From NCBI GenBank assembly GCA_905480145.1, contig CAJQPA010000011.1, positions 1-64,000 of the forward strand: a DNA stretch of 64,000 nucleotides, given 5' to 3'. Below are positions 52,738-61,785 of this stretch, piece by piece. The position numbers and the translations under genes were made by a program. How positions within the stretch are numbered: position 1 is the stretch's first letter; each line of letters starts with the position of its first letter. The notes under the pieces were generated by a model. That model did not search any database, was not told the origin of the DNA, and was given only the letters and a program-made list of their open reading frames with translations. Source of the stretch: an uncultured Flavobacteriales bacterium (lineage in GTDB: Bacteria; Bacteroidota; Bacteroidia; Flavobacteriales_D; Crocinitomicaceae).

Positions 52738-55700
52738 TTAATGATGACTATTTTCTTCATGCCCTTCACCATGCCCTTCACCATGACTCGCATGAGCTGG
52801 TTCTTTGGCAACTTGAAGTGCGTCTAAATCCTTGTTCTCTTCGTTTCTTACTTTCACCTTATACCAAACATTTGGTTTAACACCAACCTCTTCTAGTGCT
52901 TGGTAAGCGCGCTTATCTTGTGACCCTTTACGAACCATAGATGTTAAATCATTCCAATCACCAATACTTATGGCATTTGTTGGACAAGAATCAGAACATG
53001 CCGTTGTAACGTCTCCGTCAACTACTGCGCGACCTTCTTTCTTCGCTCCTAATTTACCTTCTTGGATTCTTTGAACACACATAGAACATTTCTCCATAAC
53101 TCCACGTGTACGAACCGTAACGTCAGGGTTAAGAACCATTCTACCTAGATCATCCTGTGCAGGATTGATTTCAGTTTGTGCTTTATAAGATGGGTAGTTA
53201 AACCAGTTGAATCGGCGTACTTTATATGCACAGTTATTCGCGCAATACCTAGTACCGATACATCTGTTGTATACCATTTGATTTAATCCTTCATTACTAT
53301 GTGTAGTTGCCGCAACTGGACAAACTGTTTCACAAGATGCATGATTACAATGCTGACACATCATTGGCATGTGAACCACTTTAGGATTCAATGCTGGTTT
53401 CTCAGCTTCCGCAAAAGAAAAAGTATCTGCGTCTTTTCTTAATCCTGGAACAACCTCTTCATCAGATGCGAAATAACGGTCAATTCTGATCCAGTGCATT
53501 TCACGTCCTTTACGGATTTCAGTTTTACCAACCACAGGAACATTATTCTCTGATTGACAAGCAATCAAACAAGAAGAACAACCGATACAAGAAGACAAGT
53601 CAATTGTCATTCCCCATCTGTGTCCAATGTGCTCTACTGGATGAGCATCCCATAAATCAACCTCTCCAACTGGCACCTCAACGTGATGACCATGCTCGTC
53701 TAATTTAGACAACACATGTGCTGGATTGTAAGCTTCTTTATCTTTGTGGTTATAAATGTCTAATGTTGTTTCTCTGACTACAGAATGACGGCCCATGACT
53801 GTTTGATGAATCTGAGTAGAAGCAATCATGTGAACTCCTTCTGTTTTCGTCACTGTACATGTAGCATCATAAGAAGTAGTTCCATTAACTGTTGAAGTAA
53901 ATGCAAAAGCATTTGCTCCGATAACAGCTGGTTTGCCACTCTCGTCAGTTACATGTCCACCATATTCTTTTGTTTGGAATGCAGCTTTACCAATGTTTTC
54001 TCCGTTTGCTCCACGCCCATAACCTAATGCAATACCCACTGTATCTTTAGCTTGACCCGGCAAAGGGAAGACAGGTAAAGTAATCTCTTTTGAACCTACT
54101 TTTACAGTTGCCATGTTTAAGCCATGTTCCTGATCAAAAGAAGTTGCGTATGAACCTTCCATATCAACCGGGTTCATCGTAATACAGTTGTCCCAAGTTA
54201 CCTTAGTCAATGGATCAGGCAACTCTTGTAACCAAGGGTTGTTTGCCTGTAAACCAATTCCTAAACCAGCTTTTTGATATAATATAACTTCTTTGGCTCC
54301 AGTTTTTGGAAGACCAGAAGCAATATTTGACATCGCTGCATCAATGAATGCTGTTTCTACTGCTTCACCAGTTGTAGAAGAATCTCCACAGCTGTTGTGA
54401 ACCATCATGTTCCAATACGTTTCTGAATCAGTATACTTTGTCTGGTCTGGGAATCCCCATTGAAGCCATAATTGCTTAATGTAATTGTGTGCTACTTTAG
54501 AATCTTTCCCTTCACGTTTTGCTTTACCAGCCCAAACTAAGAATGATTCTAATGCAGAAACTGTATTGTGCAACGGACGAATAGTCGGTTGAGCTATAGC
54601 ATAATGCGATTTTGTTGGTCTCAAATCAGCCCATGCTTCTAATGCATGATGATCTGGAACAACATATGTACAATTCGACGCTGTTTCATCTGCATAACCT
54701 GCTAATGAAATTGTCGTTTTAATCTTTTTAAGTCCTTGTGCGAATTTATCACCGTTTGGCAAAGAATATGCTGGATTTGCTCCGTATACAATTACTGCAT
54801 CTGGACCTTTTCCATTTTCAACATCTTTCACAAATTTACTCATGGCAGCATCTTCCGACATGAATAATTCGATAGGATTATTTAAATCAATTGTAGAGCC
54901 ATATGCTCCAACAACATCATTTAATTTATTCGCTAAGATTTGAACAGCTTTATTGTTTGATCCTGCAACGACTAGAGCTGCCCCTTTAGAAGCTTTCAAT
55001 GCTTTGATTGCTTGATCAGCTATCTTCTTAGCACCTGCATTTAAGTCAGAAGAAACACCAGCAGCACTTGCGCCCATTCCTTTTAACATGTATGCCAACA
55101 CTTTTGCTTCTTCAGAAGGCTTAATCATCCCTCTATAATCAGCATTTGATCCTGTAATTGACATTACCGTTTCAAACTGGAAGTGTTTAGACATCCATTT
55201 TGAATCAGGATTTCTCGTCAATGCATATTGTCCTGTAAACTGTGTTGGTAATAACCAAGAGTTTAAGAAGTCAGCTCCAACACTAACAATTGTTTCTGCT
55301 TTAGAAAAGTCGTAATTAGGAATAATTCCATTCTCACTTCCTTCGTTCACTGTTAAACCAAAAGTTGCTTTGTTTGCTTCACGCATTCCTGCATAAGAAA
55401 CAGCATCATACTGGATATGTTCAAATTTATCTGAACCTTCTCCATTGATTGAACTACCTAATTCATTTATTGCTTCACGTATTGATGGGCTAATAATTGT
55501 GTTAGATAATAAAACAACACTTTTCGCTGCTTTTAATTCTTTTGATATTTTCTTATCCACTGATGATACATCCGAACTATTGCCGTTCTCAGTCGCATCT
55601 TTTAATCTTGCGCTATCATACAATCCTAAAACAGAAGCGATGATTTGAGGATTAGCTCCACCGTGTGTAATACCGTGATCTTTGTTTCCTTTTATGAAAA

Positions 55701-56049
55701 TCGGACGACCTTCTCTTGTTTTAACCAAGATACTAGCGTAAGAATTTCCATCATAATAAGTAGAAGAATACCAAGTCGCTAAACCTGGCGTAACATTTTC
55801 TGGCTTATTTACATAAGGTATAACCTTAGTAACAGGGGTTTCACATGCTGCAACAGTTGCTGCTGCGACACTAAATCCTAAAAACTTTAAGAAATCACGT
55901 CTAGCTGTAGACGTTTCATTTAAGCTTTCATCGCTCAAGAATTCTTCTACACTTGTTTGAGTAGAAAACTCTTGATCTCTTGATTGCAGAAATTCAGGAG
56001 TCTCATTCAACTCACCTATTCCTTTCCAATACTTTTTTGTAGATCCCAT
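52738..56049 (-). CDS. actB: alternative complex III subunit ActB, Fe-S and molybdopterin-like fusion
   Basis: Periplasmic electron-transfer subunit of ACIII, 1103 aa. Tat-like signal with R50-R51 (ARRDFLKFLG) and lipobox Cys69 (VAAC). The N-terminal 750 residues have the molybdopterin oxidoreductase fold but lack cofactor ligands, as is normal. The C-terminal third is a ferredoxin domain with four Cys clusters: CIGCSSCLIAC, CQHCNHASCETVCPV, CIGTRYCANNCAYKVRRFNW and CSMCVQRI with CSDSCPTNA. These should hold three [4Fe-4S] and one [3Fe-4S] centre. The extreme C-terminus is His/Gly-rich. It lies 33 nt after actA. Confidence 0.95.
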   Translation of the reverse strand: MGSTKKYWKGIGELNETPEFLQSRDQEFSTQTSVEEFLSDESLNETSTARRDFLKFLGFSVAAATVAACETPVTKVIPYVNKPENVTPGLATWYSSTYYDGNSYASILVKTREGRPIFIKGNKDHGITHGGANPQIIASVLGLYDSARLKDATENGNSSDVSSVDKKISKELKAAKSVVLLSNTIISPSIREAINELGSSINGEGSDKFEHIQYDAVSYAGMREANKATFGLTVNEGSENGIIPNYDFSKAETIVSVGADFLNSWLLPTQFTGQYALTRNPDSKWMSKHFQFETVMSITGSNADYRGMIKPSEEAKVLAYMLKGMGASAAGVSSDLNAGAKKIADQAIKALKASKGAALVVAGSNNKAVQILANKLNDVVGAYGSTIDLNNPIELFMSEDAAMSKFVKDVENGKGPDAVIVYGANPAYSLPNGDKFAQGLKKIKTTISLAGYADETASNCTYVVPDHHALEAWADLRPTKSHYAIAQPTIRPLHNTVSALESFLVWAGKAKREGKDSKVAHNYIKQLWLQWGFPDQTKYTDSETYWNMMVHNSCGDSSTTGEAVETAFIDAAMSNIASGLPKTGAKEVILYQKAGLGIGLQANNPWLQELPDPLTKVTWDNCITMNPVDMEGSYATSFDQEHGLNMATVKVGSKEITLPVFPLPGQAKDTVGIALGYGRGANGENIGKAAFQTKEYGGHVTDESGKPAVIGANAFAFTSTVNGTTSYDATCTVTKTEGVHMIASTQIHQTVMGRHSVVRETTLDIYNHKDKEAYNPAHVLSKLDEHGHHVEVPVGEVDLWDAHPVEHIGHRWGMTIDLSSCIGCSSCLIACQSENNVPVVGKTEIRKGREMHWIRIDRYFASDEEVVPGLRKDADTFSFAEAEKPALNPKVVHMPMMCQHCNHASCETVCPVAATTHSNEGLNQMVYNRCIGTRYCANNCAYKVRRFNWFNYPSYKAQTEINPAQDDLGRMVLNPDVTVRTRGVMEKCSMCVQRIQEGKLGAKKEGRAVVDGDVTTACSDSCPTNAISIGDWNDLTSMVRKGSQDKRAYQALEEVGVKPNVWYKVKVRNEENKDLDALQVAKEPAHASHGEGHGEGHEENSHH

Positions 56050-56082
56050 AATCTTATTTCGAATTCTTCTTGTACGTATATT

Positions 56083-57399
56083 TTAGTAATGGCATTTAGC
56101 ACATTCCCATCCACCCAATTCTTTAACGGTCACTTTACCATCTTCCAAGTATTCTTCGTAAAGACCTTGGTCATGATCTCTTAAACGCTTATGGATTTCA
56201 TCGTAATAACCATCTTTCTTAGAATCAAGAGTTCCCATAGAGACTTCTTTTTCCTGATGACATTCGATACACCAACCCATTGTTAAAGTTGTTTTCGTTA
56301 ATTGAATATTTCCTTCTACTTTGTTCAGTTCAGAAATTGGCTGAACCTTAGCGGTCCCTTCCATTTTAGTCATGTCTCCGTGACATTGCTTACAATCAAT
56401 TCCACCTACCTCAACGTGCTGAGAGTGATTGAAATATACATGATCAGGAAGAACGTGAACTTTGTTCCAAACGATTGGCTTAGTTACACCTGTGTATGTT
56501 CCAGCTCCCTCAGGATTAAATCCTGCTGCTTCGTAGATTTTAGCAATCTGCTCTGCCTGTTCTTCGGTAGTCCCTTTCACTTGCTTATGACAGTTCATAC
56601 AAACATTCACAGTTGGCAAACTAGCCGTTTTAGATTCCGTCACTGTATTGTGACAATATTTACAATCAATTCCATTTGTTCCAGCGTGAACTGAGTGAGG
56701 GAATTCAATTGGTTGAGATGGTTGGTAATTTTCAACAGTACCAATTGTGTATAAGCTTAAGAATAAAGTGACAACTAATGCCATTATTAGAATAACAATA
56801 CCAACAACTACTTTCTTTCTATTGTTCCAAGCCCACGCTTTTGTCTCATCGGCCATGCTCATGTCAGCATCATAATCTCCATCTGATGTTGCAGACTTCA
56901 ACTGACGACTCACACCACCAACGGCAATAATGATTGTTGCGAAAACGATTCCAAGTATTACCCAAATCCAGCCTGTTGAAGACTCGTCTTCCGTCGACGT
57001 TTCTCCTACTGCTGATCCGCCAGCGGCAGAAGCTCCAGAATCTTCAACTTGGCTATCCGCCCAATCAAAAATTGATGTGATTTGTTCTTTCGTTAAATCA
57101 GGGAACTTATTCATGTTCGTTGGCGACCACTCTTTTACAGTAGCAGCATATGGATCCGCAGCTGCAGCAGCCTCAAAATTATTTACCCATAGATAAATAG
57201 ATCCTTCAGCAGCTCCACCTTCTTCCCATTTCTGGCGAACTTGATATAGTTTTGGTCCAGTGCCATCCTTAAATACCTGATGACACGTTGCACATTTTAC
57301 CTTGAACAGGTCTTCTCCCTGTGCTAGAGAATTAAAAGAGCTCGCCAAAAACACCAACGTTAATGCGCTGAGGCTCCATTTTCTAAGATTTCTAAACAT
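56083..57399 (-). CDS. actA: alternative complex III subunit ActA, multihaem cytochrome c
   Basis: Periplasmic multihaem subunit of ACIII. About 438 aa from ATG 57399, which gives a clean signal peptide (to NSLAQ); in-frame ATG 57420 and GTG 57453 are also possible. It carries six CxxCH sites: CATCH (residues 36-40) in a separate mono-haem domain (about 31-120), then, after two helices (about 145-170 and 195-217), CKYCH, CMNCH, CKQCH, CIECH and CAKCH. Standard ActA is pentahaem; the first haem domain is a fusion seen in Bacteroidetes. First gene of the cluster, with a -7 box at 57468-57475. Confidence 0.94.
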   Translation of the reverse strand: MFRNLRKWSLSALTLVFLASSFNSLAQGEDLFKVKCATCHQVFKDGTGPKLYQVRQKWEEGGAAEGSIYLWVNNFEAAAAADPYAATVKEWSPTNMNKFPDLTKEQITSIFDWADSQVEDSGASAAGGSAVGETSTEDESSTGWIWVILGIVFATIIIAVGGVSRQLKSATSDGDYDADMSMADETKAWAWNNRKKVVVGIVILIMALVVTLFLSLYTIGTVENYQPSQPIEFPHSVHAGTNGIDCKYCHNTVTESKTASLPTVNVCMNCHKQVKGTTEEQAEQIAKIYEAAGFNPEGAGTYTGVTKPIVWNKVHVLPDHVYFNHSQHVEVGGIDCKQCHGDMTKMEGTAKVQPISELNKVEGNIQLTKTTLTMGWCIECHQEKEVSMGTLDSKKDGYYDEIHKRLRDHDQGLYEEYLEDGKVTVKELGGWECAKCHY

Positions 57400-57467
57400 C
57401 TGACTACTAGATATTTCCATGTAAAAAACTGTTAGTCTATCGCTAAAAAACACTATTTAGCGCATTG

Positions 57468-57475
57468 CAAAAATA
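57468..57475 (-). promoter_or_regulatory. -7 box of the actA-coxA operon (TATTTTTG)
   Basis: Reverse-strand TATTTTTG matches TAnnTTTG. The leader to ATG 57399 would be about 65 nt. No -33 TTG is seen; a direct repeat occupies that region instead (57494-57510). Confidence 0.5.
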
Positions 57476-57493
57476 GTAGAAAAGGGCTATTTC

Positions 57494-57510
57494 ATGACAG
57501 TTTTATGACA
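57494..57510. promoter_or_regulatory. direct repeat ATGACA-N5-ATGACA upstream of actA
   Basis: ATGACA at 57494-57499 and 57505-57510, 11 bp apart (one DNA turn), with 10 of 12 matching positions counting flanks. It lies 19-35 nt upstream of the -7 box, where an activator would bind when the -33 element is missing. Confidence 0.35.
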
Positions 57511-57660
57511 ATTTCAAGTCTTGAATCTCTAATTTAAAATGATTCTAAATAAGGAATTGTCTTTTCTTTGATGCAATTGATTTAATCCGAACACTTTAAT
57601 TCAAAAGCAGACATAAAAGATATTAATCTGTTCGGTATGAATATTGATTAAAGTATTTCG

Positions 57661-57668
57661 TAATTTTG
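57661..57668 (+). promoter_or_regulatory. -7 box (TAATTTTG) of the SPOR-like gene
   Basis: TAATTTTG fits TAnnTTTG and lies 26 nt before ATG 57695. It favours that start over the TTG at 57644. A TTG lies 14 nt upstream, too close for a normal -33. Confidence 0.45.
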
Positions 57669-57694
57669 AATTCAGTTTAAAAAACAGTGCTGTT

Positions 57695-58105
57695 ATGAAG
57701 TATTTAATCATTTACGTTTCTTTCGTGTTCATTGGGAAATCATTTTCTCAAGAGAATGAAGTTGTAATAATAAAGGACAGTCGCATTGATGCTTTAGTTA
57801 ATGCTCAAAGTGAAATTATACCCCCTGAGATTAAACCGCAGGTAGATGGATATCGAATTCAATTGTTTTTTGATTCAGACAAAGAGAAATTAAATGCAAG
57901 TCGTTCAAGTTTTATTTCTGGATATCCTGAGATAGATACATACACTGTTTATAATGCACCTAATTTCTTTTTAAAAGCTGGTGATTTCAGAACCAGATTG
58001 GAGGCTGAAAAAATTAAATCTGAAATTGAAGCTGAATTCCCCACCAGTTTTATTGTCAAGGAAAAAATATTTTTACCAAGGCTTAAGAAAGACGACCAAA
58101 ACTAA
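57695..58105 (+). CDS. secreted SPOR-like domain protein
   Basis: Exported protein of 136 aa from ATG 57695: signal MKYLIIYVSFVFIGKSFSQ, then a single SPOR-like domain (VDGYRIQLFFDSDKEKLNASRSSF ... FFLKAGDFRTRLEAEKIKSEIEAEFPTSFIVKEKI). SPOR domains bind denuded peptidoglycan at division sites. The upstream TTG at 57644 is in frame but lies before the -7 box. First gene of a run with rnpA and ctp; the gap to rnpA is 21 nt. Confidence 0.8.
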   Translation: MKYLIIYVSFVFIGKSFSQENEVVIIKDSRIDALVNAQSEIIPPEIKPQVDGYRIQLFFDSDKEKLNASRSSFISGYPEIDTYTVYNAPNFFLKAGDFRTRLEAEKIKSEIEAEFPTSFIVKEKIFLPRLKKDDQN

Positions 58106-58126
58106 GACACTTACTTGTCTTCCATT

Positions 58127-58513
58127 ATGGACAATAAACTCGGTAAATCATATTCTCTTAAAAGCAAAATCTCGATTGATAGCTTGTTTGAATCTGGTAA
58201 ACGGATATCTTCTTATCCATTTGTTGTTTTCATGAAAGAGTGTGTTCTTGAAGAAGGAGAAACTTTTAAGCTTGTCTTTTCTGCTCCAAAAAAGACTTTC
58301 CGTTTTGCTTATCAGCGCAATAGAATTAAGCGTGTAATGAGAGAATGTATCCGCTTGAACAAACAGCCGTTTGAAACTTATCTCAAAGAAAACAAGAAAC
58401 AAGTCGCATTCTTTTTAATTTACGCCAACAAAGAAGAGTTGGAATATGAATTGCTTCAGAAAAAAGCCATAAAGTTATTCTCAAAAATGATAAAACAATT
58501 AGATGAAAAGTAA
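58127..58513 (+). CDS. rnpA: ribonuclease P protein component
   Basis: Protein subunit of RNase P, which trims the 5' ends of tRNAs. 128 aa from ATG 58127; the frame extends to TTG 58115. The RNR motif is intact: FAYQRNRIKRVMRECIRL. It is not next to rpmH here, as is usual in many other phyla, but overlaps the following ctp gene by 11 nt, so translation of the two is coupled. Confidence 0.95.
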   Translation: MDNKLGKSYSLKSKISIDSLFESGKRISSYPFVVFMKECVLEEGETFKLVFSAPKKTFRFAYQRNRIKRVMRECIRLNKQPFETYLKENKKQVAFFLIYANKEELEYELLQKKAIKLFSKMIKQLDEK

Positions 58514-60134
58514 CCTATACATTTTAATAGTATCAGTTTTAATTTCTTTCACAGGATTTTCGCAATCCAATGGATTTGAAGTTATACGAAGTTTAGAACT
58601 CATGGATCAAATTTATGAGCAACTGGATAAATATTATGTCGACGATGTTAAGGCAGGAAGCCTATCAAAAACTGCGATAGATGCAATGCTCAATGAACTT
58701 GATCCCTATACTGTCTATTATCATGAATCAAATATTGAAGATTATCAATTAATGACCACCGGACAATATGGTGGTATTGGGGCGTTAATTCGTAAAAAAG
58801 GTGACTTCGTCTACATAGCAGAGCCATACGAAGGTGAACCAGCTCAATTAAGTGGTCTTAAAGCAGGAGATAAAATATTGACAATTGACGGAGTTTCAAT
58901 GGAAAACAAAAATTCTGAGGAAGTGTCTTCTGCATTAAAGGGGCCAAAGGGAACGGCCATAAAAATAGAAGTCGAAAGAAACAAGACAATTACTGAAACA
59001 ATTAGTGTAACGCGAGGGGAAATAAAACTTCCTGATGTTCCATATTCAGGGATCTTAAAAAATGATGCCGGATACATTAAACTAAATAGCTTTACAAGAA
59101 CGGCATCAGCTGAAGTTAAAAAAGCACTGTTAAAACTAAAAGAAGAGGGAGCGAAAAGTATCATTCTAGATCTACGTGGAAATGGAGGTGGATTATTAAT
59201 AGAAGCTGTGAACATTGTAAATTTATTTGTGCCTAAAAATCAAATTGTTGTCACAACCAAGGCGCGTGTTGTTGAAGAAAATAGAACTTACAGAACAAAA
59301 CAAGAACCTATAGATTTAGATATTCCAATTGTTGTTTTAGTGAATGAAGGTTCTGCTTCTGCCAGTGAAATTGTTTCGGGAAGTTTACAAGATTTAGATC
59401 GAGCTGTTATAATTGGCACCAGGTCATATGGGAAAGGTTTAGTTCAAAGAACGTACGACCTCGATTATGGATCAAAAATGAAATTAACTATAGCGAAGTA
59501 TTATACACCCTCAGGCAGATGTGTTCAACGCCTAGAATACTATGACAAATTGGATAGTGAGTCTGCAGAAGAGATTCCTGATTCATTAATTACAATTTTT
59601 AAAACAAAAAATGGTCGAGATGTAATTGATGGCAGAGGGGTTGAGCCTGATGAAACAGTTGAACAAAGAGAATTAAGTCGTCTTACTATTACTTTATTAA
59701 GAAACAACTTCATATTCGACTATGCTACTGATTTCTATTACACGCATCCTACGATTGCTTCTGCAGATAAATTTGAGATTACAGATGTTATTTATGATAA
59801 CTTCAAGAGCTACATTCTAGGAAAAGAATTCACCTATTCAACCGCTTCCGAAGAAATGCTTAAAAGCATGAAAGAGACAGCCGAAGAGGAAGGTTTCTAT
59901 GAAGATTTAAGAAAAGAATACGAAGCCCTGATGACTAAAGTTACACCATCAAAAGAACGAGATTTAGAGAAATTCAAAACTCAAATAAAACTTTTATTGG
60001 AGAATGAAATAATATCGAGGTATTTTTATCAAAATGGGCGAGCTATACAATCATTTAAAGATGACGTGTTTATCAACAAGTCAATGGAAATTCTTCAAAA
60101 TAAGTCCAAATACAATACTATTTTAGGTAATTAA
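58503..60134 (+). CDS. ctp: S41 C-terminal processing peptidase
   Basis: Exported serine protease of 543 aa with signal MKSNLYILIVSVLISFTGFSQ. N-terminal helical region (about 25-85), PDZ domain (about 85-165, YGGIGALIRKKGDFVYI), then the S41 core: catalytic Ser in NEGSASASEIVSG and Lys in GTRSYGKGLVQRT, about 25 residues apart. The Ser-Lys dyad is intact. The C-terminal helical domain (about 390-543) is family-specific. Overlaps rnpA by 11 nt. Confidence 0.95.
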   Translation: MKSNLYILIVSVLISFTGFSQSNGFEVIRSLELMDQIYEQLDKYYVDDVKAGSLSKTAIDAMLNELDPYTVYYHESNIEDYQLMTTGQYGGIGALIRKKGDFVYIAEPYEGEPAQLSGLKAGDKILTIDGVSMENKNSEEVSSALKGPKGTAIKIEVERNKTITETISVTRGEIKLPDVPYSGILKNDAGYIKLNSFTRTASAEVKKALLKLKEEGAKSIILDLRGNGGGLLIEAVNIVNLFVPKNQIVVTTKARVVEENRTYRTKQEPIDLDIPIVVLVNEGSASASEIVSGSLQDLDRAVIIGTRSYGKGLVQRTYDLDYGSKMKLTIAKYYTPSGRCVQRLEYYDKLDSESAEEIPDSLITIFKTKNGRDVIDGRGVEPDETVEQRELSRLTITLLRNNFIFDYATDFYYTHPTIASADKFEITDVIYDNFKSYILGKEFTYSTASEEMLKSMKETAEEEGFYEDLRKEYEALMTKVTPSKERDLEKFKTQIKLLLENEIISRYFYQNGRAIQSFKDDVFINKSMEILQNKSKYNTILGN

Positions 60135-60183
60135 CCGTTTGAACGAAGGATAGGATGAAATACTGTCTTTCTAAAATCTACTT

Positions 60184-61719
60184 ATGTTGAATCGTTTTTT
60201 CGGGATTAATACTCATCGAAACTTGCATTTATTTGGTCTTTGCACTCTTGCGATTGGCACTCCGCTGAATAAGATTGTAATGTCTCTTTCTATGATGTTT
60301 TTAGTTTTAAATCTTCTTCTAGAAGCTGATTTCTCAACCTATTTTGAACGCCTTAAAAAAAACAAATTATACCTATTAATTCTTGGGTTTTACCTTCTTC
60401 ATGTTGCTTCAATAGTATGGTCTGAAAACATGGACTATACATTATATGACTTGAGAGTCAAGCTTCCTTTGTTGGTTATTCCGACAATTTTGGCAGCCAA
60501 ACCATTAGAAAACAGATCACAGTTGCATTTTGTCCTAGCAAGTATTTCGATCTCGACAATACTCCTCACCGTTTTAAATTATGGCTTCTACAATCAATGG
60601 TTTGGCCATAGAGAATATGAAGATATCCGCGAAATGTCAATTCTTACATCTCATATTCGTTTTGCTATCATTGTTGCATTTGTAATTGGAATTTGCTTGT
60701 ATTATCTCCAAAAATTCAAACAGTATCGAATCCCATTAATTCTAATCACTGCTTGGTTATTGTACTACACTTTGTATAGTCAAGTTTTATCTGGTTTAAT
60801 TTCGGTATTCGTTATAACATGTGTTTTTATCACCCATCTCTTTTGGAAGAAAAACAAAATAATCCTTCTTTCCATATTTTCCATCTTAGCATTGAGCACA
60901 ACTCTTGGCTTAATTTGGCTTTTTTCTCCGGTTAACATTGATTTAGATGCTTATTCAAACTTAGAAACAACTACCATTGAAGGGAATTATTACAGTCATA
61001 ATTTAGAAGTGGTATCACCTTTAACAGAAGAGCCAATATTGATATATGTCTGTCGAAAAGAAATAGAACGTGATTGGGGGAAATATTCTTCTATGGACAT
61101 TGAAGGTAAAGATAAAAAAGGGCAACCTTTAAAATCGACAGTAATAAGGTACTTATCTTCAAAAAAAATGAGGAAAGACGCAGCGTCACTTAGCCAATTA
61201 ACTAAAAAAGAGATTCAACTCATTGAAAATGGAGTGACGAGTATAGTCTATGACGGAATTCTTCCGCGCTTCTATGGCTTAAAGTATCAATTACTGAATA
61301 AAGGAAATCCAAATGGACACTCATTATTGCAACGCATCGAGTATTGGACAACAGGAATTCAAATAATCCAGAAACAGCCAATCTTGGGCGTTGGTATTGG
61401 TGATATTCAGGATGCATTCAACCAACAATATTTGGAAAATAATTCAGCACTGACAGAAGATAATCGGCGAAGAACACACAACTATTTTTTAACCGTTTGG
61501 ATTACCTTTGGCATTATAGGTCTGGTCTACTTTTTATGGATTCATGTCGAATTCATAAAACAGAACATTGCTCGCAAAGAGATTTTAGGAGTGGTTTTCA
61601 TTTTAATTATTCTAGTGTCTTTTTTAATTGAAGACACTATAGAATCTCAGACAGGTGTTACTTTCTACGCTTTGTTTTTTGCTTTATTTAGCCTTCCGAC
61701 ACCCGAAAAAAAAATATAG
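60184..61719 (+). CDS. O-antigen ligase family protein (Wzy_C)
   Basis: Polytopic inner-membrane protein of 511 aa with about eleven helices. The Wzy_C region has the typical ILGVGIGDIQDAFNQQY ... RTHNYFLTVWITFGIIGL with the conserved Arg/His. A large periplasmic loop (about 255-390) lies between helices, as in Bacteroidetes members: IYVCRKEIERDWGKYS, DKKGQPLKSTVIRYL, NPNGHSLLQRIEYW. It ligates or polymerises surface polysaccharide. It lies 49 nt after ctp and may share its transcript. Confidence 0.9.
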   Translation: MLNRFFGINTHRNLHLFGLCTLAIGTPLNKIVMSLSMMFLVLNLLLEADFSTYFERLKKNKLYLLILGFYLLHVASIVWSENMDYTLYDLRVKLPLLVIPTILAAKPLENRSQLHFVLASISISTILLTVLNYGFYNQWFGHREYEDIREMSILTSHIRFAIIVAFVIGICLYYLQKFKQYRIPLILITAWLLYYTLYSQVLSGLISVFVITCVFITHLFWKKNKIILLSIFSILALSTTLGLIWLFSPVNIDLDAYSNLETTTIEGNYYSHNLEVVSPLTEEPILIYVCRKEIERDWGKYSSMDIEGKDKKGQPLKSTVIRYLSSKKMRKDAASLSQLTKKEIQLIENGVTSIVYDGILPRFYGLKYQLLNKGNPNGHSLLQRIEYWTTGIQIIQKQPILGVGIGDIQDAFNQQYLENNSALTEDNRRRTHNYFLTVWITFGIIGLVYFLWIHVEFIKQNIARKEILGVVFILIILVSFLIEDTIESQTGVTFYALFFALFSLPTPEKKI

Positions 61720-61737
61720 TTTTCATTTATAGTAGCG

Positions 61738-61770
61738 TTTGCTTGTCATACAGCAAAAGTGTTATCTTTG
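61738..61770 (+). promoter_or_regulatory. promoter of mgtE (TTTG-N21-TATCTTTG)
   Basis: TTTG at 61738-61741, a 21-nt spacer and TATCTTTG at 61763-61770 match the Bacteroidetes consensus. The box overlaps the in-frame GTG at 61759 and so decides the start in favour of ATG 61786. Confidence 0.65.
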
Positions 61771-61785
61771 CTCAAAATTCATGTT

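Noticed and set aside
57587-57635. CCGAACA ... TGTTCGG inverted repeat before the SPOR-like gene
   Set aside because: Seven-base arms 35 nt apart are expected by chance in an interval of this length, and the repeat does not overlap the -7 box.
60184-61719. Large loop of the O-antigen ligase as an inserted domain
   Set aside because: The loop sequence (CRKEIERDW, DKKGQPLKST, NPNGHSLLQR) looks like the normal Bacteroidetes form of this family, not an insertion.
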